A DNA stretch of 64,000 nucleotides from Georgenia satyanarayanai (GTDB lineage: Bacteria > Actinomycetota > Actinomycetes > Actinomycetales > Actinomycetaceae): contig NZ_UETB01000007.1 in assembly GCF_900116375.1 (NCBI RefSeq), positions 114,846 to 178,845 on the forward strand, in the 5' to 3' direction. This document shows positions 41,767 through 49,689 of this stretch, in pieces. The notes under the pieces were generated by a model. The model did no database searches. It saw only the letters and a program-made list of their open reading frames with translations, and was not told where the DNA came from. Position numbers and translations under genes: made by a program. Every line of letters begins with the position of its first letter. The first letter of the stretch is position 1.

Positions 41767-43743
41767 TCAGCGGCAGGCGTCGATCCGGTAGACAGCCGCG
41801 GTGCCGGCCTGGGCGACCTCGGTGAAGCCCTCGCTCACGTTGACGTCACGCATCGCGGCGGTGCGGTCGTCGACCTTGGCGCCGTCCTGCCCCGTGGCGG
41901 TGTCCTGGTAGAGGTGGGTGGCCCCCACGTCCGCGAGCGCCGCACACACGGCCGGGTCCTCGTGGATGGCGGCGAGCCCCTCCTGGAGCACGCGCTGGGC
42001 CGGGGACATCCCGCTCGCCCCCAGCTGGGGGAAGACGACGTCGACCCCCGCCACTGCGGGCAGCAGGGCGGAGCCGTTGAAGGGGTCCCCGACGACGACG
42101 GCGCCGGCCGGCAGGTCGAGCTCCCGCATCATCGCCAGCTCCTGCGCCGTCGCCATCGTCCCCCAGGCCAGCTCGCCCGGCACGTAGGCGCTCGCGACCA
42201 CCCGGGCCTGCAGCGGCAGGCGCGCCACCGCCGTCCCGATGACGACCACGAGCACCGCCGCGAGCGCGAGGTGCCCGGCCGTGCGGGCCGGGACGCGACG
42301 TCGGACGGCGTCCACCGCCGTCGTGAACGCGTAGGCGGCGAGGAGGACGGCGGGGACGACCGCGACCGGGGCGATGCGGCCCGCCTGGGTGTACCAGAAG
42401 GCCGCGAGCCAGCGCAGCGGGTGGTCGGCGGGGCCGGCGGCGAGCACGGCGAGCGCGACCGGGAGCACGAGGGCGGCCGTCAGCCACCGGTGGCGACGGT
42501 GCAGGACGAGGAGGACGGCACCGACGACGGTGGCTGCCATGACGGCGAGATGTCCGCTGCCGTCGCCCGGGTAGCTGTAGGCGAGGGTCTGGTCGAGGAG
42601 GACCTCGCGCAGCGCGGCGAGGTGGCTGCGGCCGCTGGCGCGCTCGAAGCCAACGACGGACGACAGCGCGTCGAGGTTCGCCAGGACCACCGGGACTGCG
42701 ACGACGGCGGCGGCGAGCGCCGCGAGCACCCCGCCGCCGGCGGCCCTGTGCCCGGCCCGGACGAGCCGCAGCGCCCAGCCACCCAGCGCCCCGACGACGA
42801 GCGGGCCCGCCACGAGCGCGAGGGAGAACAGGCCGCTCGCGTGCGCGACGACGACGCCGCCCACCCCGGCGGCCGCGGCGACGAGCGTCCCGGCGACGGC
42901 CGGCGCCCCCGCCCGGGCGCGGACCGCACGGACCGCCCGGAGCACGAGGAGCACCGCGCCGGGAAGCAGCGCCGTCGACAGCCCGTTGGCGAGCTGGGCC
43001 AGCACGGTGAGCTGGACGACGGGGTAGGCGACGAAGCCGGCGGCGAGCAGCGGGGCCAGCACGGCCGGCAGGGTGCGGCGGTGGAAGACCTCGCGCGCCA
43101 GGCCGGCGAGGCCCAGCACCCACACCCCGGTGCCGAGGACGAGTACCCCGGCGTTGGTCACCGCCGGCACCGAGGCGCCGGGCGCGAGGGCGAGGAGCGC
43201 GTGCCAGCCCGTCGGGTAGTACGGCGCCAGGGTGCCGTCGCCGTAGAGCGGGGCCAGCCCCCCGAGCGGGGTGACGACGCCGGTCTCGCGCACGGTGACC
43301 AGCGCGCCCAGGTGGAAGACCGCGTCCCACTGCTGGAGGGGCGCGTCGGGGGCCGGCAGCGTGGCGACGAAGGGGACGGCGAGGAGGACGGTGGCGGCTG
43401 TGGTGCCGGCGGCCACGGCGAGGGCCCGGCGGGTCCCGAGTGGTCCGGGACGCCAGGCGCCGCCGTCGGGTGTGGTGGCACGACGGCGGGAGACGAGCCA
43501 CGTGAGCGCGCCGAGGACGGCGAGCAGGAGGGCCAGGCACGCGAGCACCGCGGGCAGCCGCCAGGCGACGCCGAGGGGGGCGAGCAGCACGCTGAGCACG
43601 CCCAGCGCCGCGACGGTCACCGGCGGCGCCCCGGCGAGCGCGGCCAGGCCGCGGACGCCGAGGAGCCGGAGCGCGAGCGCGCCCGGCACCACCGCGAGGA
43701 GTGCCAGGGCGAGGGCGTCCGGCACCAGGGCCCACCAGCTCAT
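41767..43743 (-). CDS. Polytopic membrane protein, DUF6541-like
   Basis: The product is 658 aa. At least twelve hydrophobic helices are followed by a soluble C-terminal segment (GVDVVFPQLGASGMSPAQRVLQEGLAAI..). LQQWDAVFHLGALVTVRETGVVTPLGGLAPLYGDGTLAPYYPTGWHALLAL is an extracytoplasmic loop with conserved Asp and His near the first TM pair. This is the pattern of DUF6541 and related GT-C-like membrane proteins of actinobacterial surface-glycan clusters. Use of a polyprenyl-phosphate sugar donor on the outer face is a reasonable inference, not shown. ATG 43743 is 8 bases from the end of the upstream dehydrogenase gene, so they are cotranscribed. Confidence 0.82.
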   Translation of the reverse strand: MSWWALVPDALALALLAVVPGALALRLLGVRGLAALAGAPPVTVAALGVLSVLLAPLGVAWRLPAVLACLALLLAVLGALTWLVSRRRATTPDGGAWRPGPLGTRRALAVAAGTTAATVLLAVPFVATLPAPDAPLQQWDAVFHLGALVTVRETGVVTPLGGLAPLYGDGTLAPYYPTGWHALLALAPGASVPAVTNAGVLVLGTGVWVLGLAGLAREVFHRRTLPAVLAPLLAAGFVAYPVVQLTVLAQLANGLSTALLPGAVLLVLRAVRAVRARAGAPAVAGTLVAAAAGVGGVVVAHASGLFSLALVAGPLVVGALGGWALRLVRAGHRAAGGGVLAALAAAVVAVPVVLANLDALSSVVGFERASGRSHLAALREVLLDQTLAYSYPGDGSGHLAVMAATVVGAVLLVLHRRHRWLTAALVLPVALAVLAAGPADHPLRWLAAFWYTQAGRIAPVAVVPAVLLAAYAFTTAVDAVRRRVPARTAGHLALAAVLVVVIGTAVARLPLQARVVASAYVPGELAWGTMATAQELAMMRELDLPAGAVVVGDPFNGSALLPAVAGVDVVFPQLGASGMSPAQRVLQEGLAAIHEDPAVCAALADVGATHLYQDTATGQDGAKVDDRTAAMRDVNVSEGFTEVAQAGTAAVYRIDACR

Positions 43744-43750
43744 GCGGTGC

Positions 43751-45046
43751 TCAACGGCCCGCGCCGATGGCGATGCGCGGGGTGCCGGCCCAGGCGGCCG
43801 GGTCGGTGACCTGGCGCCCGTCCACGAGCAGGCGCACCCCGGGCAGGTCGGCGGGGGTGAGCGCACGGTAGTCGGCGTGGTCGGCCTGGAGGATCGCGAC
43901 GTCGGCCGGCTCACCCAGGTGGTAGGGCTCCCAGCCCAAGGCGCTCAGCTCGGCGTCGGTGTACATCGGGTCGTGCACCGACACCGCCGCACCCCGCCCG
44001 CGCAGCGCCGCGACGGTGGCGAAGACCCCGGAGAACGCCGTCTCCTTCACCCCGCCCCGGTAGGCGGCACCCAGCACCACCGCACGCAGCCCCGACACGT
44101 CCCCCAGCAGCTCCGCCGCCCGGTCCACCGCGTAGGCCGGCATGCCGGCGTTGTGCTCGCGCGCGGTGCGCACGATCGAGGCGTCCGGGTCCGTCGACAG
44201 GTACAGCCGCGGGTAGACCGGGATGCAGTGCCCACCCACCGCGATGCCCGGGCGGTGGATGTGGGAGTAGGGCTGGGAGTTGCACGCCTCGATGACCGCG
44301 TACACGTCGATGCCCGCCTTGTCGGCGAAGACCGCGAACTGGTTGGCCAGCCCGATGTTGACGTCCCGGTAGGTGGTCTCGGCCAGCTTGGCCATCTCCG
44401 CCGCCTCCGCGCTGCCCATGTCCCACACCCCGTTGGGCCGGGCCAGGTCCGGGCGCTCGTCGAAGGTCAGCACCGCCTCGTAGAAGTCCCGCGCCCGCAC
44501 CGTCCCGGCCTCGCTCAGCCCACCCACGAGCTTGGGGTAGCGGCGCAGGTCGGCCAGCACCCGCCCGGTCAGCACCCGCTCCGGGGAGAACACCAGGTGG
44601 AAGTCCTCCCCCTCGGCCAGCCCGGACACCTCCTCGAGCATCGGCTTCCACCGGCCCCGGGTCGTGCCCACCGGCAGCGTCGTCTCGTACGACACCAGCG
44701 TCCCGGGCCTCAGGTGCTCGGCCAGCGACCGCGTCGCCGCGTCCATCCACCCGAAGTCCGGCTGCCCCGTCTCCTCGTCCACGAACAGCGGCACCACCAG
44801 CACCACGGCGTCCGCGCCCGGCACCGCCTGCCCGTAGTCCGTCGTCGCCCGCAACCGTCCCGCCGGCACCAGCTCCGCCAGCTTCTCCTGCAGGTGCGCC
44901 TCACCCGGGAACGGCTCCGTCCCGGCGTTGACGAGGTCCACCACCGACTGCTGGACGTCCACCCCCACGACCTCGTGACCCGCGTCGGCGAACTGCACCG
45001 CCAACGGCAGACCGATCTTCCCCAGGGCGACGACGGCGATCCGCAT
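43751..45046 (-). CDS. Nucleotide-sugar dehydrogenase, second copy
   Basis: The product is 431 aa. The NAD-binding start is IAVVALGKIGLPLAVQFADAGHEVVGVDV. It has SPERVLTGRVLADLRRYPKLVGG, the Lys-containing helix SAEAAEMAKLAETTYRDVNIGLANQFAVF and the active-site Cys in GIAVGGHCIPVYPRLYL (about residue 271). The C-terminal domain holds VVLGAAYRGGVKET. It is clearly diverged from the dehydrogenase at 18907, and the usual GLGYVG reads ALGKIG. It belongs to the UDP-glucose/UDP-HexNAc dehydrogenase family and would make a UDP-uronic acid in the cytoplasm. UDP-ManNAcA and UDP-GlcNAcA are both possible products. It heads a leftward operon with the DUF6541-like gene. Confidence 0.88.
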   Translation of the reverse strand: MRIAVVALGKIGLPLAVQFADAGHEVVGVDVQQSVVDLVNAGTEPFPGEAHLQEKLAELVPAGRLRATTDYGQAVPGADAVVLVVPLFVDEETGQPDFGWMDAATRSLAEHLRPGTLVSYETTLPVGTTRGRWKPMLEEVSGLAEGEDFHLVFSPERVLTGRVLADLRRYPKLVGGLSEAGTVRARDFYEAVLTFDERPDLARPNGVWDMGSAEAAEMAKLAETTYRDVNIGLANQFAVFADKAGIDVYAVIEACNSQPYSHIHRPGIAVGGHCIPVYPRLYLSTDPDASIVRTAREHNAGMPAYAVDRAAELLGDVSGLRAVVLGAAYRGGVKETAFSGVFATVAALRGRGAAVSVHDPMYTDAELSALGWEPYHLGEPADVAILQADHADYRALTPADLPGVRLLVDGRQVTDPAAWAGTPRIAIGAGR

Positions 45047-45228
45047 GGTGCTCCTCAGCTCCGGGCCCGGCCGGTCCGGACCCGGGACTCACGATATCGG
45101 CGGCGGCGACCACGCGGGTGAGGTGGTGTCAGTTGAGCCGACGTCAGCCGCACGGCTACGCTCGCCCGGCACGTGGCACGTTCCCTCCCTCTCCGCCAGC
45201 CGTGCGCACGCGCCAGAAGGAGCCACGG

Positions 45229-47331
45229 GTGACGAGCACCGACACGCAGATGGCACGGCCCGCACCGGCGGCCCGTCCCTCGGCCTTCCGGCCCGACATC
45301 GAGGGCCTGCGCGCCGTCGCCATCGGCCTCGTGCTCGTCTACCACGCCGGCGTGCACCAGCTGCCGGGCGGGTTCGTCGGCGTGGACGTCTTCTTCGTCA
45401 TCTCCGGGTTCCTCATCACCGGCCTGCTCATCCGCGAGATCGAGCGCGACGGACGGGTCTCCCTGCGCCGCTTCTACGCCCGCCGCGCCAAGCGGCTGCT
45501 GCCGGCGGCGGGCCTCGTGCTCGTCGTCACCGCGGCGCTCACCCTGTGGGCCCTGCCGGTCGTGGACCGGCGCGCCTTCGGCTGGGACATCGTCGGCGCG
45601 GCGCTGTACGTCGTCAACTGGGTGCTGGCCGGCCGCTCGGTCGACTACCTCGCCGAGGACGTCGGCGCCTCCCCGGTCCAGCACTTCTGGTCCCTCGCGG
45701 TCGAGGAGCAGTTCTACATCGTCTGGCCGCTGCTCCTCGTCCTCGTCGCCCTGCTGGTGCGGCGACACGCACGGCTGCGCGTCCGTCCCGTCATGGCGGT
45801 CGGGATCCTCCTCATCGTCGTGCCGTCCTTCCTCTGGTCGGTCCACTACTCCGAGGCCAGCCCGAACGCCGCCTTCTTCGTCACGACCACGCGCCTGTGG
45901 GAGCTGGGGATCGGCGCCTTCGTCGCGATCGGGGCCACGCAGTGGGGCCGACTGCCCCGGGCGGTGGCCACCGTGCTGGGGTGGGCCGGGCTGGCGACGG
46001 TCGTGCTCAGCGGACTCCTCCTCACCTCCGAGGTCACCTGGCCCGGCTCGGCCGCGCTGCTGCCCACCCTCGGCACCGCCGCAGTCATCGTCGCGGGCTT
46101 CGTCCACGGCAACCGAGGGCCGGCCCGGCTGCTCGCGTGGAAGCCCGCCGTCTGGGTCGGCGGCCTCTCCTACTCCCTCTACCTGTGGCACTGGCCCCTC
46201 ATCGTCGCGGCCACGGCCCTGTGGGGGGACCTCGGCGGCAAGCGTGGGCTCCTCGTCATGGCGGCTGCCGTCGTGCCCGCCTACCTCAGCTACCGCTTCG
46301 TGGAGAACCCGATCCGCTTCTCCGGGAGCGTCTCGCGGTCCGACGGTCTGGCGCTGTCCATCGGCGCGAACTTCTCCCTCGTGGGCGTCGCCGCCGGGCT
46401 CGCTCTCGTCCTCGCGGTACCGATCACAGCTCCCTCGGCCGGCGCGGCGAGCGGCGCGGCCGCCCTCGAGGACGGCGCAGGGCAGACGACGGGCCCAGGG
46501 TCGCTCGCCTCGCTCGCCGAGGTCGAGGGTTTCGTCCCGGCCCCGGTCGACGCCCCCGACGACGTACCGGTCGGCTACGCCGACGACTGTGACGTCGACG
46601 TCACCGAGGACGACCTCGTCGTCTGCGAGTACGGGAACCCCGACGGCGACCTCACCGTGGCAGTCATCGGGGACTCGAAGATCTTCCAGTGGCAGTCCGC
46701 GATCGACGCCGTGGCCGAGGAGCAGGGCTGGCGCCTCGTCTACCTCATCAAGTCCGCCTGCCCCTTCACGGCCGCGCTGCCGGTAGCGGGTGGGGCGGTC
46801 AACGACACCTGTGTCACCTGGAACGATGACGCCCTCGCCACCGTGGCGGACCTTCAGCCTGACGTCGTGCTCACCTCCCAACGTAGCCCCTTCGCCCCGA
46901 CGAGCCGGGAGACCCCGGACGACCGCACCACCGAGGCGATGGAGGACGGGCTCGTCGAGCGGTGGGAGGAGCTCGCCGAGCTCGGCATCCCCGTCGCCGT
47001 CCTTCTCGACAACCCCGCTCCGCCCGACCTCAGCGTCTACGAGTGCGTGGCCGAGAACCTCCAGTCCCTCGAGGAGTGCGCCTTCGACCGGGAGACCGGG
47101 ATCGCGGAGAGCGCCGCCCTCACGCAGCGCGCGGCCGCCGAGCGGGTGGACACGGCACGCGTCGTCGACCTCACCGAGCACGTGTGCCCCGCCGAGGAGT
47201 GCGTGCCCGTCATCGGTGACGTCCTCGTCTACCGGCAGGGCTCCCACCTCACCGACACCTACGTCCGCTCCCTGACGCCGGTGCTCGCCCGCGAGCTCGT
47301 GCCCGTCGTCGAGGAGCTGGCCGGGGACTGA
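45229..47331 (+). CDS. Membrane acyltransferase 3 with C-terminal SGNH-like domain (altered catalytic site)
   Basis: The product is 700 aa and is the second OafA-type protein in the window. The membrane half (FRPDIEGLRAVAIGLVLVYHAGVHQLPGGFVGVDVFFVISGFLITGLL.., RFYARRAKRLLPAAG, QHFWSLAVEEQFY, YSLYLWHWPLI) is intact. In the C-terminal SGNH-like domain the nucleophile block reads VIGDSKIFQW at about residue 479, so Ser is kept but the usual His of GDSH is Lys. The terminal block reads QGSHLTDTY, where the paralogue at 1375 has DAHHLT, so the catalytic Asp position is Gln. GTG 45229 follows AGAAGGAG. It probably acylates a surface glycan; the SGNH part may work poorly or differently. Confidence 0.9.
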   Translation: MTSTDTQMARPAPAARPSAFRPDIEGLRAVAIGLVLVYHAGVHQLPGGFVGVDVFFVISGFLITGLLIREIERDGRVSLRRFYARRAKRLLPAAGLVLVVTAALTLWALPVVDRRAFGWDIVGAALYVVNWVLAGRSVDYLAEDVGASPVQHFWSLAVEEQFYIVWPLLLVLVALLVRRHARLRVRPVMAVGILLIVVPSFLWSVHYSEASPNAAFFVTTTRLWELGIGAFVAIGATQWGRLPRAVATVLGWAGLATVVLSGLLLTSEVTWPGSAALLPTLGTAAVIVAGFVHGNRGPARLLAWKPAVWVGGLSYSLYLWHWPLIVAATALWGDLGGKRGLLVMAAAVVPAYLSYRFVENPIRFSGSVSRSDGLALSIGANFSLVGVAAGLALVLAVPITAPSAGAASGAAALEDGAGQTTGPGSLASLAEVEGFVPAPVDAPDDVPVGYADDCDVDVTEDDLVVCEYGNPDGDLTVAVIGDSKIFQWQSAIDAVAEEQGWRLVYLIKSACPFTAALPVAGGAVNDTCVTWNDDALATVADLQPDVVLTSQRSPFAPTSRETPDDRTTEAMEDGLVERWEELAELGIPVAVLLDNPAPPDLSVYECVAENLQSLEECAFDRETGIAESAALTQRAAAERVDTARVVDLTEHVCPAEECVPVIGDVLVYRQGSHLTDTYVRSLTPVLARELVPVVEELAGD

Positions 47332-47339
47332 CCCCGGCC
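47319..47339. terminator. Bidirectional terminator-like hairpin between convergent genes
   Basis: GGCCGGGG (47319-47326) and CCCCGGCC (47332-47339) pair perfectly around a 5-base loop. The acyltransferase stop codon (47329-47331) lies in the loop, and the convergent VOC-family gene ends at 47347. Confidence 0.55.
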
Positions 47340-47346
47340 GAGGACC

Positions 47347-47763
47347 TCAGGGCAGGAGCAGCCGCCCCACGGGCCCGGGGTTGTAGGCGACCTCCCACCG
47401 GAAGCCGTCCGGGTCGGCGAAGTAGCCCGAGTACCCGCCCCACTCGCGGCGCTCACCGCGGCTCACCCGCGACGCACCGGCGGCCCCGGCAGCCGCGAGG
47501 ACGGCATCGACCTCCTCGACGGTGGCGACGTTGTGGGCGAGGGTGACCGGCGGGACGCCGTCGCCGCGGGAGACCGGGCCGACCTCCGCCTCGAAGGCGG
47601 CCTCGTCCCACAGCGAGAGCACGACGTGCTCACCGACCTGCACCATGACGACCTCGCCCGGCACGTCGACGACGGCCGTCCACCCCAGGCCCTCGAGGTA
47701 GAAGCGACGGCTCGCGGCGAGGTCGTGCACCGCCAGGGTGACGACGCTGATCCGAGGGTCCAC
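47347..47763 (-). CDS. VOC-superfamily protein (glyoxalase/bleomycin-resistance-like)
   Basis: The product is 138 aa. It has the paired beta-alpha-beta-beta-beta modules of the VOC fold: ISVVTLAVHDLAASRRFYLEGLGWTAVVDVPGEVVMVQVGEHVVLSLWD, then LAHNVATVEEVDAVLAAAGAAGASRVS and WGGYSGYFADPDGFRWEVAYNP. The final FADPDGFRWEVA motif carries the usual metal-ligand Glu. Family roles include glyoxalase, dioxygenase and antibiotic binding; none can be assigned here. GTG 47763 was chosen because AAGGA lies five bases upstream; an in-frame ATG at 47802 is possible. It looks unrelated to the surrounding glycan genes and is convergent with the acyltransferase. Confidence 0.85.
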   Translation of the reverse strand: MDPRISVVTLAVHDLAASRRFYLEGLGWTAVVDVPGEVVMVQVGEHVVLSLWDEAAFEAEVGPVSRGDGVPPVTLAHNVATVEEVDAVLAAAGAAGASRVSRGERREWGGYSGYFADPDGFRWEVAYNPGPVGRLLLP

Positions 47764-47818
47764 CGCAGTCCTTCCGTCCGGGCGACCGGACCATCGTGTC
47801 ACCGGATAGCCTCAGGCG

Positions 47819-48961
47819 GTGCCCGATCGTCCCCGCGTCCTCGTGGTCTCCTTCTCCCCGATCCACTCCGACGCCCGCGTGCTGCGCCAGCTGTCCGTCG
47901 TCGCCCGCCGGGCCCACGTGACGACGATCGGGTACGGGCCGCGCCCGGCCGGCTCCGACGAGCACCTCCGGCTTCCCGACGGCGCCGCCTCCCTGCCCCA
48001 GACACCCCGCGGGGTGGCGCTGCTGGCGGCGCGACGCTGGCGTGCCGCCGAGCTCACTGCCCCGGCCTCCCAGCAGGCGCTGCGGCTGGCGGCGGGCGGC
48101 CGGTGGGACGCCGTCGTCGCGAACGACGCACGCGCCCTGCCGGTGGCGCACCGCCTCGCTGCCGGCGCACCCGTGTGGGCGGACCTGCACGAGTGGGCGC
48201 CGCAGGAGCGCAGCCACGTCACGTCCTGGCGGCTGCTCGTCGCCCCGCTCATGGACCACCTCTGCCGCACCTACCTGCCACGCTGCGCGGCGACGACGAC
48301 GGTCGCCGCCTCCATCGCCGACCTCTACGCCGAGCGCTACGGCGTGCGTCCGCAGGTCATGCGCAACGCGGCCCCGTGGGCGGACCTGTCCCCCACCGCC
48401 GTCGCCGGCTCCACCGTGCGGCTCGTCCACTCCGGCGGGGCCATCCCGGGCCGCAGCCTCGAGACGATGCTCGACGTCGTCGGGCAGCTCGGCGAGGGCT
48501 GGTCCCTGGACCTCTACCTCGTGCCGGGGGGTGACGGCGGGCGCTACCTCCGTAGCCTGCAGGAGCGCGCGGCCGGCCTGCCGGCGGTGACGTTCCACGA
48601 CCCCGTCGCCCCCGAGGCGCTGCCGGCCACGCTCAACCGCTACGACGTCGGCGTCTTCTGGATCCCGCCCTTCAACGCCAACGCCGCCCGGACGCTGCCC
48701 AACAAGCTCTTCGACTTCGTGCAGGCGCGCCTCGCCGTCGCGGTCGGTCCGAGCCCGGAGATGGCCCGGGTGGTCACCGAGCACGGGCTCGGGGTCGTGG
48801 CGGAGGACTTCTCGGCGGAGGCGGCCGCCGCGTCCCTCGCCCGGCTCTCGCGCGAGCGCGTGGCCGGGTTCAAGGACGCGGCGCACGCGGCGAGCCGGGA
48901 GCTGAGCTTCGCGACGGAGGCCGCGGTCGCCGACGGCGTGCTGGACCGGCTCCTCGGCTGA
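47819..48961 (+). CDS. GT4-like glycosyltransferase
   Basis: The product is 380 aa, GT-B fold. It shows PRVLVVSFSPIHSDARVLRQLSVVARRAHVTTIGYG, DAVVANDARALPVAHRLA, VWADLHEWAPQER, then LVHSGGAIPGRSLETMLDVVGQLG, LDLYLVPGG and YDVGVFWIPPFNANAARTLPNKLFDFVQARLAVAVGPSPEMARVV. The usual E-x7-E is replaced by NKLFDFVQARL, a variant common in this subgroup and shared with the transferase at 51487 (NKLFEAIHAGL). GTG 47819 starts right after the divergent VOC gene. The two transferases probably act in the same polymer pathway. Confidence 0.86.
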   Translation: MPDRPRVLVVSFSPIHSDARVLRQLSVVARRAHVTTIGYGPRPAGSDEHLRLPDGAASLPQTPRGVALLAARRWRAAELTAPASQQALRLAAGGRWDAVVANDARALPVAHRLAAGAPVWADLHEWAPQERSHVTSWRLLVAPLMDHLCRTYLPRCAATTTVAASIADLYAERYGVRPQVMRNAAPWADLSPTAVAGSTVRLVHSGGAIPGRSLETMLDVVGQLGEGWSLDLYLVPGGDGGRYLRSLQERAAGLPAVTFHDPVAPEALPATLNRYDVGVFWIPPFNANAARTLPNKLFDFVQARLAVAVGPSPEMARVVTEHGLGVVAEDFSAEAAAASLARLSRERVAGFKDAAHAASRELSFATEAAVADGVLDRLLG

Positions 48962-49041
48962 CGTCCTCTCCACGCGCGCGAGCCTGTGACGTGACGCACA
49001 CTGGACGACGTCCCAGCGACCCGACGACGACAGGACCCCTC

Positions 49042-49581
49042 ATGTCTGAGCGCAACACCCTCGCCCGCAGCCTTCACGACGTCGGCCTCGCGGCCTGGTT
49101 CGGTGGCTCCCTCATGGGCGCGATCGGCCTCAACGGTGCCGCGGCCGAGGCCCGCGACCCGCGCGAACGGCTCGAGCTGTCCTCGGCAGGCTGGGGCCGG
49201 TGGGCGCCGGTCAACGCGCTCGCCATCGGCGCGCACGCCGTGGGCGGCATCATCCTCCTCGAGGGCAACAAGGCCCGGCTCGCCAAGCAGCCGGAGGTGC
49301 AGGCCAACACCACCGTGAAGACCGCGGTGACGCTCGCCGCCATGCTCGCCACCGCCTACAGCGGTGTGCTCGGCGCGAAGGTCGCCAAGCACGCCGACGA
49401 GGGCGGCGCGGGCGCGACAGAGCCCCGACCCGGCGCCTCGCGCAAGCTCAAGAAGGCCCAGCGCCGGCTGCGTCTGACGCAGTGGGCGATCCCCGCGCTG
49501 ACCGGGACGATCGTCGTCCTGTCGGCTCAGCAGGGCGAGCAGCAGCGCCCCGTCGCCGGCGTGCTCCGCGGCCTGCGTTGA
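49042..49581 (+). CDS. Conserved membrane protein, unknown function
   Basis: The product is 179 aa, not recognised with a function. It begins SERNTLARSLHDVGLAAWFGGSLMGAIGLNGAAAEA, then APVNALAIGAHAVGGIILLEGNKARLAKQPEVQANTTVKTAVTLAAMLATAYSGVLGAKVA and near the end LTQWAIPALTGTIVVLSAQQGEQQRP, giving about four hydrophobic segments. Similar proteins are frequent in actinobacteria. ATG 49042 is chosen because the sequence before it is not protein-like. It ends before a composite dyad (49595-49657) that separates it from the convergent ABC exporter gene. Confidence 0.78.
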   Translation: MSERNTLARSLHDVGLAAWFGGSLMGAIGLNGAAAEARDPRERLELSSAGWGRWAPVNALAIGAHAVGGIILLEGNKARLAKQPEVQANTTVKTAVTLAAMLATAYSGVLGAKVAKHADEGGAGATEPRPGASRKLKKAQRRLRLTQWAIPALTGTIVVLSAQQGEQQRPVAGVLRGLR

Positions 49582-49594
49582 CCCTCTCCGCCGA

Positions 49595-49657
49595 GTACGC
49601 ACCGACAGTCAGGGGCAAGCGCTTGCCGCCGCCCCCAGCCTGACCGTATGTGCGTAC
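49595..49657. terminator. Composite dyad between convergent genes
   Basis: Outer arms GTACGCAC (49595-49602) and GTGCGTAC (49650-49657) pair, then a symmetric 5x5 internal loop, then GTCAG (49608-49612) with CTGAC (49640-49644). Inside lies a separate perfect 14-bp palindrome GGCAAGCGCTTGCC (49614-49627). It probably ends both convergent transcripts (49042-49581 and 49690-51477), but the nested symmetry would also suit a protein-binding site. Confidence 0.55.
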
Positions 49658-49689
49658 CCGGCGGGAGGCGGTGGGGGGAGGCGGTGGGG

